The notes: generated by a model not told the origin, from the letters alone. Positions 26,112 through 35,245 are shown, counted from the first letter of the stretch. The stretch: DNA of 64,000 nt from an alpha proteobacterium SCGC AAA536-K22 (GCA_000421325.1 ATWQ01000004.1:40551-104550); one strand, 5' to 3'. Numbers and translations are program-made.

Positions 26112-26220
26112 TAAAATTTCCTCCAAATATTTAGAATCACAAACTATAACGTAATACTTGTGAGGTAAACCTTTAATTGATTAAATAATGATTATTTAAT
26201 TAATATGTTATGTAATTAAA

Positions 26221-27426
26221 TCAAATAATTCCATTGCTCTTGAATATTTCTATTTCTTCAGAACTAAAACCAACTTCTTGTAATACATTTTGAGTGTCAG
26301 CACCTAATTCTGGTGCGGTTGTATCTTCAAATTGACTGTCTGAAATGTGTACAGGTGTTTTTAATAAACTTATGTCTTCACCACGTTTGGTTTTAAGGTG
26401 CTGAATATTTTGTCTATCTTGTAAAAATGGATTTTTAAGAGATTGTTTTAAATCTAATATTGGGGCTGCTGGCACTATTCCACCAAATTCTATCAACCAA
26501 TCAGATGTGTTTTTTTTCATTAGTTCTTTATCTAAAATTTCAGTGATTTCGTCTCTGTTTTTTTGTCTACAAGCAAAGGTCTCAAATCTTGGATCCTCAC
26601 TTAAGTCTTCTCTGCCAATTTTTTTACACAATACTGGCCAAAAACTCTCCTTATTACACATTAAATAAATCCAACCATCTTTAGTTTTGTATAATTGACA
26701 TGGAACTAAAATTGGATGAGCTGATCTATCTAATCTTTCACTTTTAAAATCTGTATTCAATGTCCAAGCAGCCATATAGCTTTGATTAAACATAGCTGTA
26801 TCAAATAAGTTCACATCTACATCTCTTCCCAAACCATTAGACCTTGCTGATAAAACAGCACTTACAAGGCCAAAAGACATTGTAAGTCCTGACATATAAT
26901 CCACAATTGAAAGTCCAAATCTTGCTGGAGGACCACTTGGTTCTCCTGTTAATGAAAAGTAACCTGCCTCAGCCTGCATCAAATAATCATATCCAGGCCA
27001 ATTTTTTCTTGGACCTTCTCTTCCATATGCAGAACAATGAGCCGCAACAATCGATTTATTAAACGTTTTAAGTTGGTCATAGGTTATTCCAAGTTTTTCT
27101 GGAACGTCCCCTCTTAGATTATTACAAACAGCGTCAGCATTTTCTACTAGCTTTTGGAGTATAATCTTGCCTTCCTTGGATAAAACATCCAACGTAATAC
27201 TTCTTTTGTTTCTATTGAGCGCTTGGAAAAAAATACTAGATGCAGAGTTTTTATTATCACCATCTATGAAATAAGGACCAATATCTCTTAAATAATCTCC
27301 GCTAGTACCTGCTGGCTCTACTTTGATAACGTCTGCACCCATATCTGCTAAATATTGTGTGCCAAAAGGACCTGCACCATACTGTTCAAAGGCAATAACT
27401 TTAACACCAGATAAAGGTAAACTCAT
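26221..27426 (-). CDS. CaiB/BaiF family CoA-transferase
   Basis: This 401-residue class III CoA-transferase starts with the typical PLSGVKVIAFEQYGAGPFGT and continues QYLADMGADVIKVE and NRNKRSITLDVLSKEG. The catalytic aspartate lies in LSIVDYMSGLTMSFG (about 170-175), followed by GRDVDVNLFDTAMF. It moves CoA from a donor thioester to a carboxylic acid, activating a substrate for beta-oxidation-like or lyase reactions. It is the last gene of the minus-strand run that starts at 32.2 kb and lies just upstream of the TRAP genes. Substrate inferred only as an organic acid. Confidence 0.9.
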   Translation of the reverse strand: MSLPLSGVKVIAFEQYGAGPFGTQYLADMGADVIKVEPAGTSGDYLRDIGPYFIDGDNKNSASSIFFQALNRNKRSITLDVLSKEGKIILQKLVENADAVCNNLRGDVPEKLGITYDQLKTFNKSIVAAHCSAYGREGPRKNWPGYDYLMQAEAGYFSLTGEPSGPPARFGLSIVDYMSGLTMSFGLVSAVLSARSNGLGRDVDVNLFDTAMFNQSYMAAWTLNTDFKSERLDRSAHPILVPCQLYKTKDGWIYLMCNKESFWPVLCKKIGREDLSEDPRFETFACRQKNRDEITEILDKELMKKNTSDWLIEFGGIVPAAPILDLKQSLKNPFLQDRQNIQHLKTKRGEDISLLKTPVHISDSQFEDTTAPELGADTQNVLQEVGFSSEEIEIFKSNGII

Positions 27427-27438
27427 TATTATTACTTT

Positions 27439-27978
27439 CTAATTAGCCGTTTCTTCTATTATTTTGTCAACTACACTGTGTCCTCGTTTAGCCACAAGGA
27501 AAGATCTAACCATATCCATAACAACAACTTTTTCCTGATTTTTTCCAATATGTCTAACCTTAACGATACCTTGAGTAGGTCTGGATTTTGATTCTCTCTT
27601 GTCTAAAACTTCAGTTTCAGAATATAAAGTATCTCCGACAAATACCGGTGCGGGGATTTTAATTTCTTCCCATCCTAAATTAGCTATGGCTTTTTGACTT
27701 GTGCCACTTACACACATTCCAGTTACCAAAGCCAATGTGAAAGCAGAATTTACCAGATATTTCCCAAATTCAGACTTGGATGCATAATTAGCGTCAAAAT
27801 GTATAGGGTGTGTATTCATTGTTAAGTTAGTAAACCATATATTATCAGCTTCACTTACCGTTCTACCTGGCCAATGTTCGTATACATCCCCAACTTGAAA
27901 ATCTTCAAAATATCTACCTGGATCTTCTCTATACCTTTGAGGTCCTATTTTTCTAATTCCATATGTATTATCATCCAT
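27439..27978 (-). CDS. MaoC-family enoyl-CoA hydratase
   Basis: It has 179 residues with a single hot-dog fold: RYFEDFQVGDVYEHWPGRTV, then the hydratase motif NTHPIHFDANYASKSEFG with the catalytic Asp/His pair replaced in type by N52/H57-like residues, and PVFVGDTLYSETEVLDKR. The length and sequence style resemble the MaoC hydratases (Rv2499c-like) that act beside a CitE-like lyase in itaconate and leucine breakdown. It is one base from the CitE-like gene and 12 bases from the CoA-transferase, so the three are co-expressed. Likely role: hydration of a mesaconyl/itaconyl-type CoA. Confidence 0.87.
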   Translation of the reverse strand: MDDNTYGIRKIGPQRYREDPGRYFEDFQVGDVYEHWPGRTVSEADNIWFTNLTMNTHPIHFDANYASKSEFGKYLVNSAFTLALVTGMCVSGTSQKAIANLGWEEIKIPAPVFVGDTLYSETEVLDKRESKSRPTQGIVKVRHIGKNQEKVVVMDMVRSFLVAKRGHSVVDKIIEETAN

Positions 27979-28791
27979 CTAATCCTCCCTTGATATAATC
28001 TGTCTCGCCACGGCTAATACAGGTGCATCAACCATTTTACCTTGATATTTAAAAGCTCCAGTACCTGCAGTTTTAGCTTCTTCTAAAACACCCTTTGCCC
28101 ATTCTAATTCCTGACTTGTCGGCCTGTAAGCATCATGGATTGGTTTAATCTGATCTGGATGAATTGCAAACCGACCCTTAAATCCCATAGTTTTGACATA
28201 TTGAGTTTCTTCTCTGCAACCATCAGAATCTCTAAAATCTAACCATACACCGTCAAGGGCATCTGCATTGTATAGAGCAGCGGCGTTAATAATTTTACCT
28301 CTACCGTAAGCTAAACTAGCTTTACCCATATCTCCACCTGTAGATGCACAATAATCTGCTGAACCAAATCCAATTCCAGAAAATTCTATATTTGAACAAT
28401 CCCAATTCTCAACTGTTGCAATACCCCGTGGAGTTTCTATTTGTGGTAATATCAAAATATTAGTTCCAAGATCTTTTAAAAAAGTTCTACACTCATCGGC
28501 GGATTCTATTTTGGGTATAGCTATAGAATAAGGAAGAGTTGATAAAGATTTTAACATCTTTATATCATCTTGATATTCGTCAGTATCCAAGGCGTTAATT
28601 CGTAATAAAAACCTGTCTGATTGACCATCAAAGTTTCTATTTGCTAAATCAGCAAAATTAGATCTTCCAAGAGCTTTTTTATCGTGAGCCAGACCATCTT
28701 CCAAGTCAAAGATTACTTTGTCTGCTCCAGATCCTAAAGCTTTAGGTAATCTCTCAATTTTGTCTGTTGGTAAAAATAAAATACTTCGCAA
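27979..28791 (-). CDS. CitE-like HpcH/HpaI family CoA-ester lyase
   Basis: The start is TTG at 28791 behind CAGGAG; protein of 270 residues. TIM-barrel features are RSILFLPTDKIERLPKAL at the N terminus, VIFDLEDGLAHDKK with metal-side acid residues, LLRINALDT, ILPQIETPRGI and a C-terminal GRFAIHPDQIKPIHDAY. Such proteins cleave malyl-, citramalyl- or related 3-hydroxyacyl-CoA to acetyl-CoA plus a 2-oxo acid. Between a MaoC hydratase and two CoA-transferases, citramalyl-CoA lyase activity (pyruvate plus acetyl-CoA) is the simplest inference. Strict citrate lyase beta is unlikely since no alpha or gamma subunit is present. Confidence 0.85.
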   Translation of the reverse strand: MRSILFLPTDKIERLPKALGSGADKVIFDLEDGLAHDKKALGRSNFADLANRNFDGQSDRFLLRINALDTDEYQDDIKMLKSLSTLPYSIAIPKIESADECRTFLKDLGTNILILPQIETPRGIATVENWDCSNIEFSGIGFGSADYCASTGGDMGKASLAYGRGKIINAAALYNADALDGVWLDFRDSDGCREETQYVKTMGFKGRFAIHPDQIKPIHDAYRPTSQELEWAKGVLEEAKTAGTGAFKYQGKMVDAPVLAVARQIISRED

Positions 28792-28814
28792 AGTTAACTC
28801 CTGTTTTTATCATT

Positions 28815-29972
28815 TTATATAGAACTAAATTCAGCTCTAATCATCTTCCCATGCTCATCTAATTCAGGCATTTTGTTTACACTTGGTATAAAATTATCAT
28901 GTATGGCACCTGGACCTAAAACTTTTACCTTGCCGTTTTTTGTATCAATCTCTAGAAAGTTATTTTGTGGATGGTTTTTCAACTGTTCCATGTCAGAAAT
29001 TCTTCCATAAGCAACACTAGCTTCTTCAAGCTTTTTAATTAATTCTTCTCGTTCGAATTTCATAAATTTATCTTGAATAATTTTTTCTGTTAGCCCTCTA
29101 TTGGCAACTCGATCCGAATTAGTTTTAAAACGATTATCATTTGCCATGGATTCATCACCCAACACTATTATACACAAGTTAGCCCATTCTCGGTCATTTT
29201 GAATTGCTATCAACAAAGTTAGCTTGTCCTTACAAGCATATGCACCATATGGGACAATTATTGGGTGTGTAATACCATTTCTTTTAGGAACTTTTTGATT
29301 ATAAACATAACCCAAATAAAATGGATTCATCCAATCAGCTAGTGAATTAAACATTGATACTGAAATATGTCTTCCTTCTCCTGTTATACTTCTTTTAATT
29401 ATTGCTTGCAAAATTGCTTGATATGCGGTCATACCTGCAGAAATATCACAAACTGAAGGACCAACTTTTGCTCTTCCATCAAATCCTTCCTTATCTGGTA
29501 GACCGGTAATATCAATAACTCCAGTTTCAGCTTGTATTAACATGTCATAAGCTTTTTGTTTTTTATATGGACCGTCATCTCCAAAACCTGAAATAGAACA
29601 TGTAATTAAAGCGGGATATTTTAATCTTAATTCTTTTAAATCCAATCCAAGACGTTCAAATGCACCAGGTGCTAAATTTTGAATTAGTATGTCTGATTTA
29701 GAAATAATATTTTCAAAAATAGCCATATCCTCTTTATTTTTAAGATCTAAAGCAATTGATTCTTTACCCCTATTTAACCAAACAAAATAGGCGCTGTTGC
29801 CAAGTGCGTTACTATCATAATTCCTGGCAAAATCTCCCTCTGGTCTCTCAATTTTAATTACTCTAGCACCAGCATCAGCGAGTCTACATGATGTGTAAGG
29901 AGCGGCAACGGCTTGTTCAACAGTAACAACTAGCAAACCTTCTAAATCTTTAGATGAATTTTGAGCATTCAT
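28815..29972 (-). CDS. CaiB/BaiF family CoA-transferase (second)
   Basis: A 385-residue class III CoA-transferase: LEGLLVVTVEQAVAAPYTSC, RLADAGARVIKIERPEGDFAR, WLNRGKESIALDLKN, and the catalytic aspartate in VGPSVCDISAGMTAYQA (about 170-176), then GEGRHISVSMFNSLADWM. It shares one base with the upstream MmgE/PrpD stop (TAATG), so the two proteins are coupled. Two distinct transferases in one operon suggest either a heteromeric enzyme or activation of two substrates, such as the acid and its isomer. Confidence 0.9.
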   Translation of the reverse strand: MNAQNSSKDLEGLLVVTVEQAVAAPYTSCRLADAGARVIKIERPEGDFARNYDSNALGNSAYFVWLNRGKESIALDLKNKEDMAIFENIISKSDILIQNLAPGAFERLGLDLKELRLKYPALITCSISGFGDDGPYKKQKAYDMLIQAETGVIDITGLPDKEGFDGRAKVGPSVCDISAGMTAYQAILQAIIKRSITGEGRHISVSMFNSLADWMNPFYLGYVYNQKVPKRNGITHPIIVPYGAYACKDKLTLLIAIQNDREWANLCIIVLGDESMANDNRFKTNSDRVANRGLTEKIIQDKFMKFEREELIKKLEEASVAYGRISDMEQLKNHPQNNFLEIDTKNGKVKVLGPGAIHDNFIPSVNKMPELDEHGKMIRAEFSSI

Positions 29973-31294
29973 TAGCTAACCAAACAATCAACTAGAGCAT
30001 CAACTTTATTTTCATTAGGTGCGTTTAATATTCCAGATATTTGATTTGATTTAGTCTCTGAGAGTAACGAAACAGACTTATTTACAATTTTTGTTTCTAA
30101 AATATTATTCTCAATTTTATCTGACAAGTCATGTTTATTTTTAACACCGCTAGACCCGTCCTTAATTGAAATTAATGATTGAGTGTTACTTAATTTATCA
30201 TTTGGTATTACTCTCACTTTATCTCTAATATTATTTAAATTATCATCAAAACATATGTCATCGCTATATGTATCCAAGTCAGACGTATCTTTCCCATAAA
30301 TAGACATTGCAGCTGTTAATTTATAAGAAAACTTTGATTCCAAACCTGTTTTTGGTTTTTCAATATTACAAACTTTTAACCATGATGGGTTAGTCTCAAT
30401 TTTAATTTCCTCTATCGTTTCGGGGTTAAAGTTATTTTCTAACTTTAACTCGTCCAGAGCCTCTAGGAAAGAATGTAAGCCATGGCAACACGCATGGAAC
30501 TTATATTTAATTTCAGGAAACAAAAAATCTGTGCCTAGATTTTCTATAGCTCTAGGAGGAATTTTTTTATCCCAACCATGTGTCAGGAAAAAACCCTGCT
30601 CACATTCGATTCCATCTTCTCTTGATACAAATCCAAGCTTAGATAATTTAGCAGCTTCAATACCATTTGATGCAGCCATTCCTGCATGAAATGGTTTACC
30701 CATAGTTCCAAATTGTGATTTAATTCCCGACGCTCTTGTGGAAACTAACCCAAGGGCATTTATTGTTTGATCCTCATTCAAGTTTAATAATTTAGACGCT
30801 ACAATTGTTGAACCAAAGGAGCCACTTGTAGCAGTTTGGTGAAAGCCTGCATTATAATGGGAATATCCTAGAATATGTCCTATTCTTGTTGAAACTTCTA
30901 CTCCTGCCATATAGGCAAGTAATATATCTTCCATCGAAGAGCCTAATTCTTCACCTAATGCCAAAGCAGCTGGCAATGCACTAGAAGTTGGGTGGCCAAC
31001 AAAAAGGAAATGAGTGTCATCATAATCTAATGCATGCCCCGTTGCCCCATTAGCTAGAGCAGCTCCTCTCGAGGAAACTTTATGACCAGTTGAAATTACT
31101 CTTGCTTGATTAACCCCATTTTCTTCTTTAACCATTTCAGAAACGATTTTAGAAACAGGCTCTTTTTTGGCTGCATACGCCACGCCACACCAATCTAATA
31201 TAGACATTTTTGCAAAAAATTTCATTTCATCGTTAAAGCTGTCTAATTTGCAATTAGAACCATAACTGCCAAACAATTTTGTTATCGACACCAT
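29972..31294 (-). CDS. MmgE/PrpD family protein (second)
   Basis: It has 440 residues and the MmgE/PrpD pattern: LDWCGVAYAAKKEP, HALDYDDTHFLFVGHPTSSA (active-site region near 88-107), GYSHYNAGFHQTATSG and a C-terminal YKFHACCHGLHSFLEAL. The second domain is divergent in its last 120 residues. A strong ribosome site (GGAGGAG) precedes the ATG. Being inside a CoA-transferase / hydratase / CitE-lyase operon, a cis-aconitate-decarboxylase-like or methylcitrate-dehydratase-like step feeding a C5 acid is possible; the sequence does not decide which. Confidence 0.85.
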   Translation of the reverse strand: MVSITKLFGSYGSNCKLDSFNDEMKFFAKMSILDWCGVAYAAKKEPVSKIVSEMVKEENGVNQARVISTGHKVSSRGAALANGATGHALDYDDTHFLFVGHPTSSALPAALALGEELGSSMEDILLAYMAGVEVSTRIGHILGYSHYNAGFHQTATSGSFGSTIVASKLLNLNEDQTINALGLVSTRASGIKSQFGTMGKPFHAGMAASNGIEAAKLSKLGFVSREDGIECEQGFFLTHGWDKKIPPRAIENLGTDFLFPEIKYKFHACCHGLHSFLEALDELKLENNFNPETIEEIKIETNPSWLKVCNIEKPKTGLESKFSYKLTAAMSIYGKDTSDLDTYSDDICFDDNLNNIRDKVRVIPNDKLSNTQSLISIKDGSSGVKNKHDLSDKIENNILETKIVNKSVSLLSETKSNQISGILNAPNENKVDALVDCLVS

Positions 31295-31311
31295 TTTCTC
31301 CTCCTATAACT

Positions 31312-32169
31312 TTATTCAAAATGAGCTTCGGCTTGCATGGTCATCCCTGAGCCTTCAACTGCCCCCCAACAACTAATGCTTCCATCGGAATTTTCTTTAG
31401 CCCCAATTATATAATTACTATTAGCAAAAACTGGAGCCATTACTTTATGATTAAAAGATGTTACAGATTTACCTTTTAGTTTTTCTGCAGCTCTTAATAA
31501 GAATGTTGCTTGTAAAGGGCCATGTACTATTAAGTCAGGATAATTTTCTTCGTTTTTAGTATATGGATAATCATAATGAATTCTGTGACCAACAAAACCA
31601 ATCGCCGAATAACGAAATAAAATAGTTGGATGCATAAAAATTGTTTCAGTGAAATCTGCATCTTCAGGTATGACATCTGATACCCCAGATCCTCCACCAG
31701 CTTTAGTTACATCACGATAAACAATATTATGGAATTCATGTAAACGAACATCATCATCAACTAAATATTCATATTCTGCCGTTACAAAACATAACTTACC
31801 TGTTCGACCTTCTTTTAATTTGATATCCGCTACTTTAGATTTTTTTATTACCTTATCACCTACCCTTAGAGGGTCTTTTACTCTAATTTGGCTTCCTGCC
31901 CACATTCTTCTTGGAAGTGGAACTGGAGGAAGAAAGTCACCACGTGCAGGGTGAGAATCAACACCGAGTTCATCATTTTTTTTTAAATTCCAACCTAACA
32001 TCCAATGTAAACCTGTGGTTGAAGCGTCACCAATTGCAGGATCACCTGGATCAATGTTTAAAGTGGCTCTATACCTTTGTTCAACAATTGGTGTAAGATA
32101 ATCTGTAACCGTCTCTGTATTACCAAGCCATTTATTTAAATGATTGATATCTAATTCTTCATTATCCAT
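31312..32169 (-). CDS. 3-methylfumaryl-CoA (mesaconyl-C4-CoA) hydratase-like protein
   Basis: The protein has 285 residues forming a double hot-dog: an N-terminal FAS1-type dehydratase domain (ARGDFLPPVPLPRRMWAGSQ at about 75-94) and a C-terminal half with the hydratase motif FRYSAIGFVGHRIHYDYPYT and YPDLIVHGPLQATFLLRAAE. These blocks match the Meh family, which hydrates mesaconyl-C4-CoA to citramalyl-CoA in the 3-hydroxypropionate bicycle and in itaconate degradation. It is the first gene of the minus-strand run, 17 bases ahead of the MmgE/PrpD gene. Together with the CitE-like lyase this supports a citramalyl-CoA route. Confidence 0.83.
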   Translation of the reverse strand: MDNEELDINHLNKWLGNTETVTDYLTPIVEQRYRATLNIDPGDPAIGDASTTGLHWMLGWNLKKNDELGVDSHPARGDFLPPVPLPRRMWAGSQIRVKDPLRVGDKVIKKSKVADIKLKEGRTGKLCFVTAEYEYLVDDDVRLHEFHNIVYRDVTKAGGGSGVSDVIPEDADFTETIFMHPTILFRYSAIGFVGHRIHYDYPYTKNEENYPDLIVHGPLQATFLLRAAEKLKGKSVTSFNHKVMAPVFANSNYIIGAKENSDGSISCWGAVEGSGMTMQAEAHFE

Positions 32170-32275
32170 TTGCCGAACCTCTAATTTTTTTTAAAAATAA
32201 TATTATTAAAACTATTAAATATAAAAAATATATTATTATCAATTAATAAAATTTTAACATAAGTGGAATTTAAAT

Positions 32276-32611
32276 ATGCCTTCTTTAATTTTACATGTCG
32301 ACGAAAGTTTAGATTATATTTTTAAAAAATTAGACGTAAATTTAATTGAAAAAAATATAACAGACATAATTATAAATGAACTCAATGCCGAAAAAGATAA
32401 TTGTCAAATTATTTGGGTTCAAAGTAAAATTTTTAACTCAAATTACAAACTTTATGGCGAGATAAAATTTAGAGAAAAAAAAAGTAGAGATATAAAAAAA
32501 AGAGAAAGTTGTCTAAAAAAGATTGGTGATATTTTAAAAAATGAATTTAATGTTTTTATAAGACTTAGGGCGTTTTCTATAAAGGAAGCTTATATAACCG
32601 CTCTAGACTAA
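32276..32611 (+). CDS. small protein, possible tautomerase-superfamily member
   Basis: It encodes 111 residues starting Met-Pro (MPSLILHVDES), the arrangement needed for the catalytic N-terminal proline of tautomerases such as 5-carboxymethyl-2-hydroxymuconate isomerase. Predicted beta-alpha-beta pattern and a length of about 110-120 fit that family, but the lysine-rich second half shows no diagnostic motif. It begins a plus-strand run with an enoyl-CoA hydratase 41 bases downstream and is divergent from the Meh-like gene. The assignment is tentative. Confidence 0.5.
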   Translation: MPSLILHVDESLDYIFKKLDVNLIEKNITDIIINELNAEKDNCQIIWVQSKIFNSNYKLYGEIKFREKKSRDIKKRESCLKKIGDILKNEFNVFIRLRAFSIKEAYITALD

Positions 32612-32652
32612 AAAAATTAATCTGATTTTAAATTAATTTGAAAGGATAAAAA

Positions 32653-33444
32653 ATGAGTGAAGGCATTGTATTAACAAGTATAGATAGCAGAGGTATAGCT
32701 GAGGTTGTCTTAAACCGTCCTGAAAGAAACAATGCTTATAATGGAGCGATGATTGCAGAACTAATTAACAGTTTTACATCTTTATATAATAATAACGATG
32801 TTAAAGTAGTCCTTATAAAAGGTAATGGAAAACACTTTCAAGGTGGTGCAGATTTAGAGTGGTTAAAAGAGATAGGTAAATTAAATAAAGAAGAAAATAT
32901 TGAGGTGTCTAGAAGAACAGCTTCTGCAATAAAAGGTCTTACAGAGTTTCCAAAACCTACTATAGCCATGATCCATGGAGGCTGTTTTGGGGGAGGTACA
33001 GGAATTGCAGCAGCAGCTGATATTGTTGTCGCTAGTGAAGATGCTATTTTTTCAATTGCCGAAGCAAGATGGGGTGTAATGGCAGGAATTATTATTCCTC
33101 ATCTAAATGCTAGTATAGGTGTAAGAAACGTTAGAAGATATGCATTAACTTGTGAACGTTTTGATGCTAATGAGGCCAAGAACATCGGCCTGGTTCACCA
33201 GATTTGTAAAACAGGGGAGCTGAATAATACTGTGAAGCCTATCATTGAAAGCTTATTAATGTGTGCTCCTATAGCTTTGGAAATGACAAAAAAGAGGGCT
33301 TTAATTGAAAGTGGTTTAATATTATCAGACGATAAATTTGAAGAATTAGTTCTAGAGCATTCTCAAAAACGAATGACTAGCGAGGCGACTGAAGGATTAA
33401 ATAGTTTTCTTGAGAAGAGATTTGCCTCTTGGTATCAAAAATAA
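32653..33444 (+). CDS. enoyl-CoA hydratase/isomerase family protein
   Basis: A 263-residue crotonase-fold protein: AEVVLNRPERNNAYNGAMI, the oxyanion segments HFQGGADLEWLKEIG (about 56-70) and GGCFGGGTGIAAAADIVVAS (about 104-123), then FSIAEARWGVMAGII. Crotonase members hydrate or isomerise enoyl-CoA esters; the residue after AEARWG is V rather than the hydratase Glu pattern, so isomerase or lyase activity is also possible. A ribosome site (GAAAGGA) precedes the ATG. The class-II-fumarase-like lyase follows after 18 bases. Confidence 0.87.
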   Translation: MSEGIVLTSIDSRGIAEVVLNRPERNNAYNGAMIAELINSFTSLYNNNDVKVVLIKGNGKHFQGGADLEWLKEIGKLNKEENIEVSRRTASAIKGLTEFPKPTIAMIHGGCFGGGTGIAAAADIVVASEDAIFSIAEARWGVMAGIIIPHLNASIGVRNVRRYALTCERFDANEAKNIGLVHQICKTGELNNTVKPIIESLLMCAPIALEMTKKRALIESGLILSDDKFEELVLEHSQKRMTSEATEGLNSFLEKRFASWYQK

Positions 33445-33462
33445 TTAATAGGGAAATTAATA

Positions 33463-34809
33463 ATGCCAGCTTTAGTTACTAATTCAAAAATATGGGGTGA
33501 AATGTTTGGGACAAGTGAAATGCGCTATTTGTTTTCAGATGAAAAAACTACTCAATTGTATTTAGATGTCGAAGCCGCATTGGCAAGATCACAGTCTAAA
33601 TTAGGTATTATACCGAGTGAAGCTGGACAAAAAATAAGTGACGCAGCCAAAATAGATATAATTGATTGGGAAAAACTACAAAAGAGGACATCAATTGTCG
33701 GCTACCCTATTCTACCTGTAGTGGAGCAGTTAAGTGATAATGTAAGTGATGGTTATGGACAATATTGTCATTGGGGTGCAACAACCCAGGACATTATGGA
33801 TACTGCTGATGTGCTTCAAATAAGAAAAGGACTTGATCTACTATCTTCAGATTTAAATTCTATTTCAGATGCATTGGTTAAAATTATCAATGACCATATA
33901 AAAACTCCAATGGCAGGAAGAACTCACTTACAACACGCCTTACCAGTCCCCTTTGGCTATAAGGCATCAACTTGGTTGTCTAGTATTGATAGGCATACAA
34001 AAAGACTAAAAGAAATTAATGATCGTGTCTTTAATGTTTCATTCTTCGGGGCTGCAGGAACTCTTGCCTCACTGGGTGAAATAGATGGATTAAAAACTCA
34101 ATCAGCGTTAGCAAAAGAATTAAATTTGAATGTACCTGATGTAAGTTGGCACTCAATTAGAGATAACTTCTGTGAAGTAACTGGTTGGCTTGCTTTGGTT
34201 GGAGCTTCACTAGGTAAAATAGCTTATGATGTAATGTTAATGACGCAAACTGAAACACAAGAAGTTGCAGAACCTTTTCTTCATGGAAGAGGATCTTCTT
34301 CTACAATGCCTCAGAAAAGAAATCCTATTTCTTCAGAGATAATGTTAGCTTGTTCAAAGCTACTAAGAGAACATCATTCGTCTATGCTTGATGCTATGGT
34401 TCTTGATCATGAAAGAGCAACCGGTCAATGGCATGTTGAATGGTATGCACTGCCTAACGCATTTATCATAGCTTCTTCATCTTTTAGTTCTGCTAAATAC
34501 CTTTTAGAGGGACTGGAAATTTCTCCAAAGAAGATGAAGGAAAATATTAATAAAACCAATGGGTTAATTGTTGCAGAAGCTGTAATGATGGCACTGGCTC
34601 CTCATATTGGCAGACAAATTGCGCATGATTTAGTATATGACTGCTGTCGCGACTCTATAAAAAATAATATTCCGTTTATTGACATTCTTTTAAAAGACAA
34701 AGAAATTTCTAATATTTTTAACAGAAATGATTTATTAAAAATTGTAGACCCAGCAAATTACTTAGGGGCAGGTCCTGCGATGGCAAGAAGACTTTTAAAT
34801 AATAGATAA
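33463..34809 (+). CDS. fumarase/aspartase superfamily lyase, PcaB/PurB-like
   Basis: The 448-residue protein belongs to the class II fumarase superfamily. It has the three conserved regions TTQDIMDTADVLQIR (about 107-121), GRTHLQHALPVPFG, and the signature loop GSSTMPQKRNPISSE (about 280-294). This combination is typical of 3-carboxy-cis,cis-muconate cycloisomerase and adenylosuccinate-lyase-like catabolic enzymes. Members catalyse beta-elimination or cycloisomerisation on dicarboxylates. Because pcaHG is at 50 kb, a PcaB role is possible but the gene is not in that operon; a different substrate in this enoyl-CoA/thioesterase run is as likely. Confidence 0.8.
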   Translation: MPALVTNSKIWGEMFGTSEMRYLFSDEKTTQLYLDVEAALARSQSKLGIIPSEAGQKISDAAKIDIIDWEKLQKRTSIVGYPILPVVEQLSDNVSDGYGQYCHWGATTQDIMDTADVLQIRKGLDLLSSDLNSISDALVKIINDHIKTPMAGRTHLQHALPVPFGYKASTWLSSIDRHTKRLKEINDRVFNVSFFGAAGTLASLGEIDGLKTQSALAKELNLNVPDVSWHSIRDNFCEVTGWLALVGASLGKIAYDVMLMTQTETQEVAEPFLHGRGSSSTMPQKRNPISSEIMLACSKLLREHHSSMLDAMVLDHERATGQWHVEWYALPNAFIIASSSFSSAKYLLEGLEISPKKMKENINKTNGLIVAEAVMMALAPHIGRQIAHDLVYDCCRDSIKNNIPFIDILLKDKEISNIFNRNDLLKIVDPANYLGAGPAMARRLLNNR

Positions 34810-34825
34810 TAATACTAGGTATATA

Positions 34826-35242
34826 ATGAACCAATTAATGACAAAAGAAGACCTTAATGAATTTTTAGAAAAAGATTTTCCTCAAGTTAATAAAAACCTT
34901 GAAATCTTAAAAGTAAGTGACAAAAAATTTTCAATGCTTATGCATATTTCCAGTGAACATCTCAGGCCAGGAGCCACTGTTTCAGGCCCTACAATGTTTC
35001 TCTTAGCCGACGTTACTTTTTATTTAGCCACCCTCAGTTTAATAGGACCTAAAAGTCTTACTGTCACGACTAATTGTTCAATTAATTTTTTAAGAAAACC
35101 AACTGAAAAAAATTTAATTAGTGAAGCTCGTATTTTAAAATTAGGCAAAACTCTAAGTGTTGGAGATGTATTAATATATTCTGAAGATATTGATGAGCCT
35201 GTAGCACATGCATCCCTAACTTACTCAATACCAAAAAATTAA
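34826..35242 (+). CDS. PaaI-type hot-dog thioesterase
   Basis: It has 138 residues with one hot-dog domain: LRPGATVSGPTMFLLADVTFYLATLSLIG, given here as its central block around 51-78, then a strand pair SLTVTTNCSINFLRKP and a C-terminal EPVAHASLTYSIP. The layout matches PaaI-like acyl-CoA thioesterases, with an Asp (ADVTF) in the active-site helix. It would release CoA from an acyl intermediate of the upstream pathway. It follows the lyase gene after 16 bases and ends three bases before the convergent formylglutathione hydrolase gene. Confidence 0.8.
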   Translation: MNQLMTKEDLNEFLEKDFPQVNKNLEILKVSDKKFSMLMHISSEHLRPGATVSGPTMFLLADVTFYLATLSLIGPKSLTVTTNCSINFLRKPTEKNLISEARILKLGKTLSVGDVLIYSEDIDEPVAHASLTYSIPKN

Positions 35243-35245
35243 ACT

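Noticed and set aside
26180-26200. Palindrome ATTAAATAAT-G-ATTATTTAAT upstream of dctP as an operator or terminator
   Set aside because: AT-only, loop too short for a hairpin, and no regulator gene nearby to support an operator.
27979-28791. Citrate lyase beta subunit (citE) as a literal function
   Set aside because: No citrate lyase alpha, gamma or accessory genes are nearby; the CoA-transferase and hydratase setting points to a CoA-ester lyase.
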